From Ruegeria sp. R14_0 (GTDB lineage Bacteria > Pseudomonadota > Alphaproteobacteria > Rhodobacterales > Rhodobacteraceae), in assembly GCF_017743975.1 (NCBI RefSeq), contig NZ_JAGHRC010000010.1, positions 1 to 64,000 of the forward strand: 64,000 nt of DNA, in the 5' to 3' direction. The notes under the pieces were generated by a model. The model searched no databases. It was not told the DNA's origin and saw nothing but the letters and a program-made list of their open reading frames with translations. The translations under genes and the position numbers were made by a program. Of the stretch, positions 18,590 through 27,027 are shown piece by piece; position 1 is the stretch's first letter, and every line of letters begins with the position of its first letter.

Positions 18590-18885
18590 AGGAGCGATAT
18601 CCGAGAAAAAGACTTTGGGCACCTGTCATAACGGGTAGCGACACGCCGTCGGCCCCTCTGGCGTCCAAACAGGATATTGATCCTGTTGCGTCGTTTGTAG
18701 CGTCGCATGTCGTACTGGACAGGTTTGCCGCGTGATTTCTGATCTAGGATGCAGGGCTTCGTCTCCCGTCTGTCAGGGCCTCTCGGAACCCGTCGGCATC
18801 ACAGACGTGATCTCCCGGCAGCCAATCAACCGATGGAAGGCTGTTGATCAGGGCGCCTGTAACACGCAGCCGAGACGGTCGCAAC
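18590..18885 (-). pseudogene. IS5-family transposase remnant (C-terminal part)
   Basis: Read on the minus strand, one frame gives ALINSLPSVDWLPGD followed by DADGFREALTDG, and after a frameshift RYKRRNRINILFGR and RRVATRYDRCPK. These are characteristic of the C-terminal half of IS5-type DDE transposases. No intact frame exists and the N-terminal half is absent. It lies directly after the end of the truncated-looking ABC transporter gene. Confidence 0.75.
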
Positions 18886-18971
18886 CAAACTAATAGATCC
18901 AGAGCCTAGCAGTTCTTACCGCGTAGGAAGCACTTCGAATATTGGAAAGAGGTTGAACACACTATGGCCAA

Positions 18972-20192
18972 TCAAATGTTAAGTCGCTGACTTTGAAGCG
19001 GGTGATCCAAAAATCTAAAGACTTCGTTGTAGCGTATCCGCGTGTCTTCAAATTGCTGATAGAACCTGAACAACTCCTTAAGTGGAGCCGAAAACTCCTT
19101 GTGCGCGGACAGCACCGCGATCAAAGCCCCCAAGGAAATCCGCTCCTGTATGACGAAATACCCGCCGAGCGAATAAAACAGGAATGGAGTTAGAGATGTC
19201 AGGAAGTTGCTCAATGCCTTGGCAAAGAATTTCACGCGGTGAATTTTCCGGCGGATCGCTTCCAGTTGCCGAAGCGATGCGGTGGTCTGCAATATAGTTC
19301 GGGCGTGATCTTGTTCAGGGTCAATCTGACTAGTTAGGTGCAAAGACAGCTTACGCATTTCGTATATTCGTTTTCGGCTCAGCCGGTTCACGATCCGCTG
19401 CAGATAGGGCAGTAAAAGCAACTGCAATGGCAGAACCGTCAGCGCTGCAGCACCAAGGATCGGATCTTGAACGAACATAAACAACAGAATGGTGATCATC
19501 GTCCCGCCCTGTGTGATTGGCAGGGAAACAAGGTCTGCAGCGAAGCCTCCGATGGGCTCGACTTCAGATCCCAATACCTGCACAATTTCACTTCTTCGTC
19601 GACCGTCGGTCTGTTTACGCCAATTCTGATAGATCAAAAGGCGCATCCGCCTGAGGCATCGCTCAGCGACCCGGCCTTTCATTACGTTGAGGTGGTACTT
19701 TCCCACTCCGTTCAGCGCGATGGTCAGAAAGAATACACCGCTGAGAACTGCCAGATGCTGGGTCGCGGTGAGATCATAGCCCAACAGTGTCAGGCGCGAA
19801 TGTGAGCTGTCCAGGACGTTGTTTACAATTTGCTTTGGCAGCTCCAGGGATAGATAGAGCACCGGCATCAGGGACAGGCTCAATACGAGCAGATAAAGCT
19901 GTTGCACTCGCGTTGTCTGCAAGATGTGTCGTATCAGATTGTGATTTAGGCCGGCAACGAGATTATCTGGATGATGGGCGGAAGCGACGATCGCTGGTTT
20001 GACCTGAAAAAGAAGTACTCTTGCAACCATCACAATTGTGGAAATGGCCAACAACGCCGGAGCAATTACAAGGATCAGATGCAATGCAGGATGCATCCAA
20101 TCTGGTGCTGTTTCATCATAACGAAAGCCCAGCCAAGCTGCTGCGTCATGGGCGATTAAATGAAACTCCGGGATGTGCTGCTCTTTTCCCAT
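18972..20192 (-). CDS. ABC exporter-type transmembrane protein lacking an ATPase domain
   Basis: 406 residues with two N-terminal helices, then a six-helix type I exporter region (roughly residues 90-400) including coupling-helix-like segments (GRVAERCLRRMRLLIYQNW). The sequence stops at the point where a fused nucleotide-binding domain would normally begin (DTRIRYNEVFRFLDHP). No Walker A, signature or Walker B motif is seen in it or beside it. The IS5 remnant begins about 90 bases past its end, so loss of the ATPase domain by IS-linked deletion is likely. A naturally ATPase-free homologue is the alternative. Confidence 0.7.
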   Translation of the reverse strand: MGKEQHIPEFHLIAHDAAAWLGFRYDETAPDWMHPALHLILVIAPALLAISTIVMVARVLLFQVKPAIVASAHHPDNLVAGLNHNLIRHILQTTRVQQLYLLVLSLSLMPVLYLSLELPKQIVNNVLDSSHSRLTLLGYDLTATQHLAVLSGVFFLTIALNGVGKYHLNVMKGRVAERCLRRMRLLIYQNWRKQTDGRRRSEIVQVLGSEVEPIGGFAADLVSLPITQGGTMITILLFMFVQDPILGAAALTVLPLQLLLLPYLQRIVNRLSRKRIYEMRKLSLHLTSQIDPEQDHARTILQTTASLRQLEAIRRKIHRVKFFAKALSNFLTSLTPFLFYSLGGYFVIQERISLGALIAVLSAHKEFSAPLKELFRFYQQFEDTRIRYNEVFRFLDHPLQSQRLNI

Positions 20193-20296
20193 CGGCTTTA
20201 TTTCTTTTTATTAGATACGCGGCAGTTCGACCTGGAACTGCCGCGCACTTCGGCGCCGCATCATGGTGAGTGATTAATTTACAGCGCCGGAAGAAG

Positions 20297-20794
20297 CTAT
20301 TGCACGGTTACGTTGCCGAACATTCCGGATTCGTAGTGCCCAGGAATCAGGCAAGCGAATTCAAAACTGCCATCATTTGAAAATGTCCAGATAAGTTTGC
20401 TTTGCTCTCCGGGCTCCAAACTGACGGCGTTCTCAGAAACGTGCCTTTGACTGCCGTTTACCATAACGTCTTTGTGTATCTTGTTGCGTTCAGCCGTATC
20501 CAAAATGAACTCATGTTCCAGTTCGCCAAGATTTTTGATATCGAACTCGATGGTCTGGCCTTTCTTGAACGACAAGTTCGAAGGTTCAAAAATCATGTCT
20601 CCGTCATCCGTTTCTTTCATAGAAACCTTGACGGTGCGGCCGATATCACTGCTCTTTCCGGGCTGTCCCACCTGCATCATTTCGGCGTGACTGTCGTCAT
20701 GATTTTCACCGTGTTCCTCATGTTGATTTTCTGAGGCAAATAAGGGTGTCGCCAGCAAAGCAGCGATCGACGCGCCTAAGATTGTGGTTTTCAT
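20297..20794 (-). CDS. Cupredoxin-type copper-binding protein (CopI-like)
   Basis: Periplasmic blue-copper-type protein of 165 residues. After the signal peptide comes a His-rich stretch (NQHEEHGENHDDSHAEMM) and then a cupredoxin fold. Type 1 ligands are visible: His in ELEHEFILD, then Cys, His and Met in FACLIPGHYESGMFG. The combination of a His-rich extension and plastocyanin-like domain matches CopI-type periplasmic copper resistance proteins. It follows copB on the same strand with a 110-base gap. Confidence 0.87.
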   Translation of the reverse strand: MKTTILGASIAALLATPLFASENQHEEHGENHDDSHAEMMQVGQPGKSSDIGRTVKVSMKETDDGDMIFEPSNLSFKKGQTIEFDIKNLGELEHEFILDTAERNKIHKDVMVNGSQRHVSENAVSLEPGEQSKLIWTFSNDGSFEFACLIPGHYESGMFGNVTVQ

Positions 20795-20904
20795 AGTTTT
20801 TCCATTCGGTTTTGGTTAGGAAAGGCCATCTTGCCGCACGTTCAGAATGCGATGGCCATCAGAAACCGGCCGGAGCAATCTGCCCCGGCCAAGATTATCG
20901 GATT

Positions 20905-21624
20905 TCAAAACATTAGCCGGGCGCCAAACACGACTGCGAACACTCCGTTCTCTTCGCCACTTGCCTGGATCAGATCCGCTGTGCCGCCGTAAGATTTCTC
21001 GTAGTTCACCCCAACATACGGCGATACCACCCGATCGATGAGGTCATAGCTCAGCCGAAGCCCAGCCTCGAGAGTGACTCCACCTGCTTTTTGATTGTAT
21101 TCGAGGTCATCTTGCAAAGGCACAGTAAGCTCGAGATTCGGGATCAGGAACAGCCTGTTTGTCAAACCTGCTTCGTATTCGCCTTCGAACCGAAAAAACG
21201 AGTTGTCGGACAAGTACAAGTCAGCGTCGATTTCAAACCACTGCGGGGCCAATCCCTTTATCCCCAGGACCGCATTGTACCGATCCGGCAGACCGGTCGG
21301 TGTGTTGGCATACACCCCGACCACAGCGTCAAAGAAGTTGGATATTGGCTTTTGCAGTCGCAACTGGTTTTCGAGCGTTTCAAAATCGCCTGAGCTTTCA
21401 CCCAGTTCGGCTTCGCTACGCCATACAAATTTCAACTCGTCAGTTCCCACGAAGGCATCAAAATCCCATTGGATTGTGTCCTCGCCTTTGTCATTGGAGC
21501 GGTACTCCAACTGCTCGGCTTGAAACCCATAGGTCAGGGCCTCTGCTTTTGTCTCAGCGGTCCAGCCAAGCGAAAGCCCGGCTGCCGCTGCGGTGACGGC
21601 AATTAAGTTTTTCATGTTTTTCAC
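20905..21624 (-). CDS. copB: Copper resistance protein B (outer-membrane beta-barrel)
   Basis: 239 residues with a signal peptide and an outer-membrane barrel ending in aromatic Phe (FGARLMF). Segments such as PYVGVNYEKSYGG and the repeated alternating strands match the CopB family. It lacks the long N-terminal Met/His-rich stretch of some CopB proteins. It lies 21 bases downstream of the multicopper oxidase CopA, the usual pair copAB. CopB is thought to bind or pass copper at the outer membrane. Confidence 0.9.
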   Translation of the reverse strand: MKNMKNLIAVTAAAAGLSLGWTAETKAEALTYGFQAEQLEYRSNDKGEDTIQWDFDAFVGTDELKFVWRSEAELGESSGDFETLENQLRLQKPISNFFDAVVGVYANTPTGLPDRYNAVLGIKGLAPQWFEIDADLYLSDNSFFRFEGEYEAGLTNRLFLIPNLELTVPLQDDLEYNQKAGGVTLEAGLRLSYDLIDRVVSPYVGVNYEKSYGGTADLIQASGEENGVFAVVFGARLMF

Positions 21625-21645
21625 TCTGTTTGTGCTGCCGAAAGC

Positions 21646-23481
21646 TTAGGCAGGCCCGCCTTCGATGATTACTTTGCGGAACATCCCCGCATCGGCGTGG
21701 TAGGACAGATGGCAATGGAACGCCCATTGACCCGTCACATCCACTTCAGTCTCGGTGTAGACTGTCGTGCCCGGCGCGATGCTGACCGTGTGTTTGATCG
21801 GATCGCGGCTGCCACTGCCGGTATCAAGGATTGACCACATACCGTGCAAATGCATCGGGTGTGACATCATGGTTTCATTGACGAATTTGAACCGCACTCT
21901 TTCACCGTATTTCAACCGGAGAGGCTCAGCTTCGGACAGTTTCTTTCCGTTGATGGACCAGATGTAGCGTTCCATGTTGCCCGTCAGACGCAACTCGATT
22001 TCACGCGTTGCAGGGCGGTCCTTGTAAAGCGGTTTACGCGCCTTCAGGTCGTCATAAGACAGGAATTTCCCGCCATTTGCAGCATTGGGTGTCAGACCGC
22101 TACCCATAGCATAAAACTCCTGTTGCGCACCCCCAGGCATCGCCATCTGATGACCTGCGTGCTTCCCGCCTGACATGCCCTGCCCTGCGGCGGCAGAGGC
22201 GTTACTCATGTTATGTTGGCTGTGATCCATGGTATCGGATTGTGCCGCATCGACCGGTTTCGCCATTTGATGCTGGCTGTGATCCATAGTTTCAGACGGT
22301 GTCGCGTCGGCGGATTTTGCCATTTGATGCTGGCTGTGATCCATGCCCGGCATCTTCATCATGTCGTCGGACATCACCGAAGCGTTTTGCATGACGTGGC
22401 CTTCCATCCCCTTGCCGTGCATCATCCCGGACATGTCGGCCATGGTCAGGCGGGGCTTTGGTCGAAGACTTGGAACTGGCCCGGCCATTCCCTCGCGCGG
22501 TGCCAACGTTCCGCGGACCAGTGCAGTACGGCCCATTGACTCTGCTACTATGCTGTAGGCACGATTTTCCCTGGGCTGAACGATCACGTCATAGGTTTCG
22601 GCAACAGAGATGCGCAACTCATCCACGGTGACGGGTTTCACGTCATTGCCGTCTGCCTGCACGACGGTCATCTTGAGGCCCGGAATTCGAATGTCGAAAT
22701 AAGCCATGGCCGAGGAGTTGATCAGCCGCAGCCGCACTTTCTCGCCCGGTTTGAATAGCCCGGTCCAGTTCTGCGAAGTGGTCTGGCCATTGATCATCGG
22801 GGAGAAACCCTGAACGTCCTCGACGTCCGTTGGCATCATCCTCATACGACCCCACATCTTTCGGTCTTCCAAAGCCGCCTTAAGCCCCATCTCACCGGAA
22901 TCCTTGATGAGATCCTGCGCCGTACGTTGTGACCGGTTGTAGTAGTCAGCCGACATCTTGAGGTTTCGCATGATCCGCTTACCGCGGTGAGGGTGCGTGT
23001 CAGTCAGTTGCACGACATAATCCCGATCAGCACGAACCGTTTCGCCGCCCTTCGGCTCGATTACGATAGCTCCATATGCTCCATCGGGCTCCTGAAAACC
23101 CGAATGGCTGTGAAACCAATAGGTGCCTGCCTGTGTGATCGGGAAATTATAGGTGAAGGTTTCACCCGGTTTAATACCGGCAAAGCTGATCTTCGGAACA
23201 CCGTCCTGATCAAAAGGCAAAATCAGCCCGTGCCAGTGGATCGAGGTGTCTTGTTTGAGATTATTCGTGACATTCAGCGTGACATCCTCGCCCTCTTTGA
23301 AACGCAGGATAGTTGGGGTTTGGCTCTTGTTGTAACCAACCCCCGTTTTGCGGAAATCACCGGCGTCGATGCGGATCTTGTCCACAGTAATATTGTAGGT
23401 TCCAGCCATGGCCGCCGTTGACGCGGATAAGGCAAGGGCGACGGAAGCAATAGCCACACGTGCAGATGCGATGGGACGCAT
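21646..23481 (-). CDS. copA/pcoA: Copper resistance multicopper oxidase CopA (PcoA type)
   Basis: 611 residues, Cu(I) oxidase and copper-binding protein in the periplasm. Ligand motifs: SIHWHGLI, YWFHSHSGF, MSHPMHLHGMW, and FHCHLSYHADAGMF for the type 1/3 sites. The middle (about residues 350-450) is a Met/His-rich region with three MDHSQH(Q/N)M units and several MMxGM stretches. The product must not be confused with the CopA ATPase at 15645. It heads the operon copA-copB-cupredoxin; only a degenerate CueR-like sequence lies upstream. Confidence 0.95.
   Translation of the reverse strand: MRPIASARVAIASVALALSASTAAMAGTYNITVDKIRIDAGDFRKTGVGYNKSQTPTILRFKEGEDVTLNVTNNLKQDTSIHWHGLILPFDQDGVPKISFAGIKPGETFTYNFPITQAGTYWFHSHSGFQEPDGAYGAIVIEPKGGETVRADRDYVVQLTDTHPHRGKRIMRNLKMSADYYNRSQRTAQDLIKDSGEMGLKAALEDRKMWGRMRMMPTDVEDVQGFSPMINGQTTSQNWTGLFKPGEKVRLRLINSSAMAYFDIRIPGLKMTVVQADGNDVKPVTVDELRISVAETYDVIVQPRENRAYSIVAESMGRTALVRGTLAPREGMAGPVPSLRPKPRLTMADMSGMMHGKGMEGHVMQNASVMSDDMMKMPGMDHSQHQMAKSADATPSETMDHSQHQMAKPVDAAQSDTMDHSQHNMSNASAAAGQGMSGGKHAGHQMAMPGGAQQEFYAMGSGLTPNAANGGKFLSYDDLKARKPLYKDRPATREIELRLTGNMERYIWSINGKKLSEAEPLRLKYGERVRFKFVNETMMSHPMHLHGMWSILDTGSGSRDPIKHTVSIAPGTTVYTETEVDVTGQWAFHCHLSYHADAGMFRKVIIEGGPA
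22208..22347 (-). repeat. Tandem 60-base repeat coding MDHSQH(Q/N)M units
   Basis: Three copies of a 20-residue unit with MDHSQH(Q/N)M followed by alanine/serine linkers. The DNA repeats are close to identical around CTGGCTGTGATCCAT, suggesting recent expansion by slippage. Each unit adds Met and His ligands. Confidence 0.75.
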
Positions 23482-23692
23482 TGTTTTTCCTTACTTGGTT
23501 GAATTGATGATTTGGAAATTCACTGCATTTGTCAGCAGGCGCTGCGGTCAGCCACGCTGATAGTCTATTCTCGCATTTCGCTTTTTTGATCAGTGCTCAA
23601 GAAGCTGGTTGATATCGGGTGCAGGACAGGAAGGTGCAGCACACAACATTCAAGAAAAGCAACGAAATAGCAGTGTATTCAGGCGCAATGAG

Positions 23693-24016
23693 TTACGCTT
23701 TGGGAGGTGGAAGCTGGGCTTCAAGTACGGTTGAATTTCTGCCTGGCTCGCTTTGCACGAACATCAGTTCCCCTGCATTTTCGGCGATAGAAGGTCTTTG
23801 GTGAGTCAAAAACGCAGCGGGAGTTTCGCATTGAGCAATCTTGTGGCATTGGCTAGGGTTTGAGTGATAGTGCCCCACCTCAATGTCGTTTTGGACTAAA
23901 GAAGCTTCAAGGAAATGACCTTTAGCACGAGCGCTGGTAAATGAAAAAATGGTGGACGCCACCAAAACGAGCGTAAGAAGAAGAAAAACACTTATTTTTG
24001 CCGCTCTTTGGCGCAT
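23693..24016 (-). CDS. Small exported Cys/His protein with C-terminal proline run
   Basis: 107 residues with an N-terminal hydrophobic signal (ISVFLLLTLVLVASTIFSF), a middle with HYHSNPSQCHKIAQCETP, and an end LPPPKA. The plan resembles the protein at 10779 (signal, His/Cys pair, terminal Pro run) though overall identity is low. It is upstream of the CopA multicopper oxidase gene on the same strand, with 210 bases between. A copper-related role is inferred. Confidence 0.55.
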   Translation of the reverse strand: MRQRAAKISVFLLLTLVLVASTIFSFTSARAKGHFLEASLVQNDIEVGHYHSNPSQCHKIAQCETPAAFLTHQRPSIAENAGELMFVQSEPGRNSTVLEAQLPPPKA

Positions 24017-24119
24017 CTTGAATTGCTCTCCGTGCTTCTCAAGCTATCTAGCAAAAAACTTCCCACCCGCAACCCGAAGATACAATTTGATACATTCTAG
24101 ACCTACCGCAACTGAACCA

Positions 24120-24536
24120 CTACCGACTGGCGTCGGTAGGATCGGCGATGTGATTTTCGAGGTATTGCAGGACAATGTCCTCGGTGATGGCACCGTTGGT
24201 GGTTGAGAAATACCCCCTGCCCCAGAACCGACGGCCCCAATAGCGCCTGCGCAACGCGGGAAATTCCATTTGCACCTTGTGGGACGAACGGCCCTTCATC
24301 CTGCGCACCAGATCGGAAATGGCGATCTTCGGCGGCACCGAAACGAACATGTGGACATGATCGGATGACAGCACCCCGCGCAGGATGTCGACCACGTTCT
24401 CGCGGCAGACCTGACGAATGATGTCGCGCACCCGCAGGCGCACCCGGCCGGTCAGCACCTTGTAGCGGTATTTCGTCGACCAGACGATGTGGTAGCGGTG
24501 GTAGAAAACGCAGTGCTTGCCAGTGTCATACTGCAT
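24120..24536 (-). CDS. tnpA: IS200/IS605-type Y1 transposase TnpA
   Basis: 138 residues with the HUH motif (SSDHVHMFVSVPP) and the catalytic tyrosine in ITEDIVLQYLENH. It cuts and joins single-stranded DNA at the element's hairpins. The stop codon lies inside one end hairpin. The ATG and its AGAGGG/AAGG ribosome site lie within a 27-bp inverted repeat, so translation is probably strongly limited. The gene is intact. Confidence 0.93.
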   Translation of the reverse strand: MQYDTGKHCVFYHRYHIVWSTKYRYKVLTGRVRLRVRDIIRQVCRENVVDILRGVLSSDHVHMFVSVPPKIAISDLVRRMKGRSSHKVQMEFPALRRRYWGRRFWGRGYFSTTNGAITEDIVLQYLENHIADPTDASR

Positions 24537-24602
24537 GACCTTACCCTCTGGAAAATGAGCCTTCCGACCGGCTGCGGCTCATTTTCCAGAGGGTAAGGTC
24601 AT
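24535..24602. repeat. Perfect 27-bp inverted repeat over the tnpA start
   Basis: Arms 24535-24561 and 24576-24602 are perfect complements with a 14-base loop. The arms contain the tnpA ribosome site (AGAGGGTAAGG on the minus strand) and touch the start codon. As RNA this would hide the site. Confidence 0.92.
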
Positions 24603-24899
24603 AGCACGATTCTTCGCGCTGAAGCAGTTCCGACTGGAAGTCGGAGGGTTTGCTCCAATGCGTGGATACTAAATGTGCCACGAAGCATGTGCATCAATTG
24701 AATGAAGTGCCCTTATCGGCAAAAGCCTGCTCGAACACCGAAAGTCGCACTGAACATGATCTGTTACAAAGAGATTTTTTTAGGAGTAGGAGTCGATTTG
24801 TTGAACCTCTGCACACGGAAAGCTCTGTGACCGCAAGTCGGGAGATCGTCCCGCGGTGGTCTTACCGGTGTGGTCGCCATATTGCCGATTTCATCAAAC

Positions 24900-25148
24900 G
24901 CACGCGGCCAATGCTGGGGTTCAAGGCCTTTGAGCATTTTGTTGATGGCATTGATGCCAGCGGTGTTGGCGCCGCTCTTGTCGATCACGATCTTCCTCGG
25001 CAATCCATTGATCTCCAACACCCTGGCGAAGAACTTGGTGGCGGCTGGATTGTTTCGGCGTCGTGAAAGCATGAAATCAAGCGTCTTGCCGTGCTTGTCG
25101 ACGGCTCGATAGAGATAAACTCAGGCACCTTTAACTTTGATGTAAGTT
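24900..25148 (-). pseudogene. IS6-family transposase, 3' part (separated by the IS110-type element)
   Basis: Minus-strand frame reads TYIKVKGA, then a stop codon where Trp is expected, then VYLYRAVDKHGKTLDFMLS and ATKFFARVLEINGLPRKIV, standard for the catalytic domain of IS6/IS26-type transposases. The sequence stops matching after NAINKMLKGLE. It continues exactly from the DET at the end of the 5' part at 26468. The nonsense codon shows the gene decayed after or before interruption. Confidence 0.85.
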
Positions 25149-25149
25149 C

Positions 25150-26470
25150 TTTATTGAGCAGCAGCTCTCGATGAGATTAGTCCTGTATCGACCACCTGCA
25201 AAGTTCTTTACGAAGTCATCCTGTTGGCGCTTCATCTCGGCGTTCAAGGCATCAACCCCCAAAGGTTTCATGCGCGGTCTTTTCTGGGCAGCCGCATGTA
25301 CATCAAACGGGTTCGGTCGACAGCCTGCCGTGTTTGTCTATACGGCAACTCGTGATTGGTTGATCCGCTGGTATTCTGACTAGGCCTCCTTGGTTTGAAA
25401 GGTTGATCCGTTTGTCCAGATGGCATGCATCAGGACCGCGAGTTTTCGAGCCAAGGCAACGACCGCCTTCTTGTGACTGGTGCGGGCTTTGAGGGCTCGA
25501 GCCCATCTCTGTAATTCCGATCCTTTGCCCGGTTTCACCCGGTTCAACAAACTGCTGGCCGCCTCGTAGAGCGCTGAGCGCAGCATAGGATCGCCGTGTT
25601 TCGATATTCTACCACCATAATCGACATCCCCAGACTGGTATCGACGGGACGTCAGCCCGAGATATGCACCAACTGATCTGGATTTCGAAAACCGACGCGG
25701 ATTGTCGATGGTCGCAACAAAGGTCACTGCACTCACAGGACCAACACCCGGGATCGTCATCAGGCGTTGGCAAGCCTCATCGGCTTTTGCGTGGCGCACC
25801 ATTTCTTTACTCAGCGCAGCCGCTTGCCGAAGGTCGGCTGTGCGCAAGTCGAGCAAGGGCAGGATGACACTCGATAAGACCGGCCGATCCTTCAGGATCG
25901 CGTGGACACGCTCTTCATAGGTGTTCAGATGTTTTGGCAAACGCAGCCCGAAACTGGCCAAAAGACCGCGGATTGTGTTTTCCACATTCACGCGGGATTT
26001 CAACGCCACTTCCCGAGCTTTCAGCAATGCCCGCCGCTCCTGGGCGAGCCGGCCTTTCACCTCAACCTTCCGATAGAACCCCGTGCGCGCCAGTTCAGCT
26101 AACATGGCGGCATCATTGGCATCGGTCTTGTTGTGCATCTGGCTGAGAACAGCATGAGCCTGACGTGCGTCGATACAAACCACCGGCAATCCCCGATCTG
26201 CAAGCTCAGTGTAAAGCCAGTTCGCCATACGGCCGGTTTCGAGGACCACACATTGGATGACGCCAACGTGGTCGCGCAACGCCTGAAAAATCACATCGGG
26301 GTCAGTTACTTTCTTCGCGGCAAACACGGGTCCACCGCTCTGATTGCAGACACAAATCGACGTCTCAGCCTTCGAGACATCCAGTCCTACAAAACACTGT
26401 TCCATCTTGCTCTCCCATTGCTGTTCCGATGCCATCATGCACCGGCCAAGAGAGCTGCTGTTCAATTACT
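25150..26470 (-). mobile_element. IS110-family (IS1111-type) element inserted in an IS6-type transposase gene
   Basis: Subterminal inverted repeats TTGAGCAGCAGCTCTC (25154-25169) and, on the other strand, TTGAACAGCAGCTCTC (26465-26450), 15 of 16 matching, bound the element. Subterminal repeats are typical of the IS1111 group. Joining the flanking sequence restores the IS6 motif ...WRTDET-YIKV..., which fixes the insertion point to a few bases. About 200 bases between the 5' repeat and the transposase end are noncoding. Confidence 0.85.
25380..26405 (-). CDS. IS110-family transposase
   Basis: 341 residues from the ATG at 26405, which follows GGGAGAG. The N-terminal DEDD (RuvC-like) domain begins FVGLDVSKAETSICV and includes ETGRMANW and KTDANDAAMLAELA; the C-terminal domain has TIPGVGPVSAVTFVATI and the GAYLGLTSRRYQSG serine-containing region. 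All usual motifs are present and the frame is unbroken, so the element may be active. Confidence 0.94.
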   Translation of the reverse strand: MEQCFVGLDVSKAETSICVCNQSGGPVFAAKKVTDPDVIFQALRDHVGVIQCVVLETGRMANWLYTELADRGLPVVCIDARQAHAVLSQMHNKTDANDAAMLAELARTGFYRKVEVKGRLAQERRALLKAREVALKSRVNVENTIRGLLASFGLRLPKHLNTYEERVHAILKDRPVLSSVILPLLDLRTADLRQAAALSKEMVRHAKADEACQRLMTIPGVGPVSAVTFVATIDNPRRFSKSRSVGAYLGLTSRRYQSGDVDYGGRISKHGDPMLRSALYEAASSLLNRVKPGKGSELQRWARALKARTSHKKAVVALARKLAVLMHAIWTNGSTFQTKEA

Positions 26471-26707
26471 CAGAGTTTCGTCCGTTCTCCACGAACGATC
26501 ACATGGCCCATTGCGACGACATGCTGCGTCAGCGATTGCGCCAGAATACCGTGTTACCCATCGGTTTAGCGTGGTGCGGTCCACTGAAACGCCACGCTCA
26601 TGCATGATCTCTTCCAGATCGCGGTAGGAAACGCCGTTTCGGAGATAGTAGAAAACCGCGAACAGGATCACGGCCTTCGGATATTGCGCGCCTTTGAACG
26701 AGATCAT
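26468..26707 (-). pseudogene. IS6-family transposase, 5' part
   Basis: Starts MISFKGAQYPKAVILFAVFY and includes the N-terminal HTH region SYRDLEEIMHERGVSVDRTT, typical of IS6-type transposases. The real sequence ends at SWRTDET, the first catalytic Asp motif; the last residues and stop belong to the inserted IS110-type element. The rest of the gene is at 24900-25148. Confidence 0.88.
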
Positions 26708-27027
26708 AAAAACAAACTTTCGACTTCAATATTTCGATATCCAATCACTCGAAGCACTTATGAGAGTCAACAGTCAAAAGTTTGCAACAGATCCTTCACC
26801 AACAGGCCGTTCGAAATGTCCTCCAACATAGCCTGCAGCTTACCGAGACGAAAACCCCTGCCAAGCCTGATTCTCTCTCTTGTTTGCGGTCCTATTGTCT
26901 ATGAGACGCATTATTTCTTAATATTGCGCATTACATATCGTTACCCAATTTTTTGGAATTAAACCCGATAAGTATCCCTTATCATGATTAATTGATTTAA
27001 CCAGGAAATACACGCAGAATAGCATTC
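26708..27027. other. AT-rich gap with no gene seen
   Basis: About 320 bases with markedly higher A+T than the neighbours. No supported reading frame, no tRNA shape and no clear repeat. It separates the IS nest from the recombinase and may hold the promoter of the latter. Confidence 0.5.

Larger units (their letters stand above)
24110..24655 (-). mobile_element. IS200/IS605-family insertion sequence
   Basis: A single Y1 transposase gene is flanked by short hairpins: CTACCGAC-TGGC-GTCGGTAG at 24120-24139 and TCCGACT-GGA-AGTCGGA at 24629-24645. Such subterminal hairpins, rather than terminal inverted repeats, define this family. Exact ends are not determined. No tnpB accompanies it, so it is IS200-like. 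Confidence 0.8.

Noticed and set aside
23612..23640. Possible fifth CueR box upstream of the CopA multicopper oxidase
   Set aside because: Only ACCTTCC and a poor -35 (TGCACC) match; the second half-site and -10 are weak, so it is left uncalled.
24650..25066. 138-codon plus-strand frame
   Set aside because: Only a short piece (FIKRTRPMLGFKAF) matches anything, as a scrambled IS6 fragment; the rest is shadow of the minus-strand transposase part.
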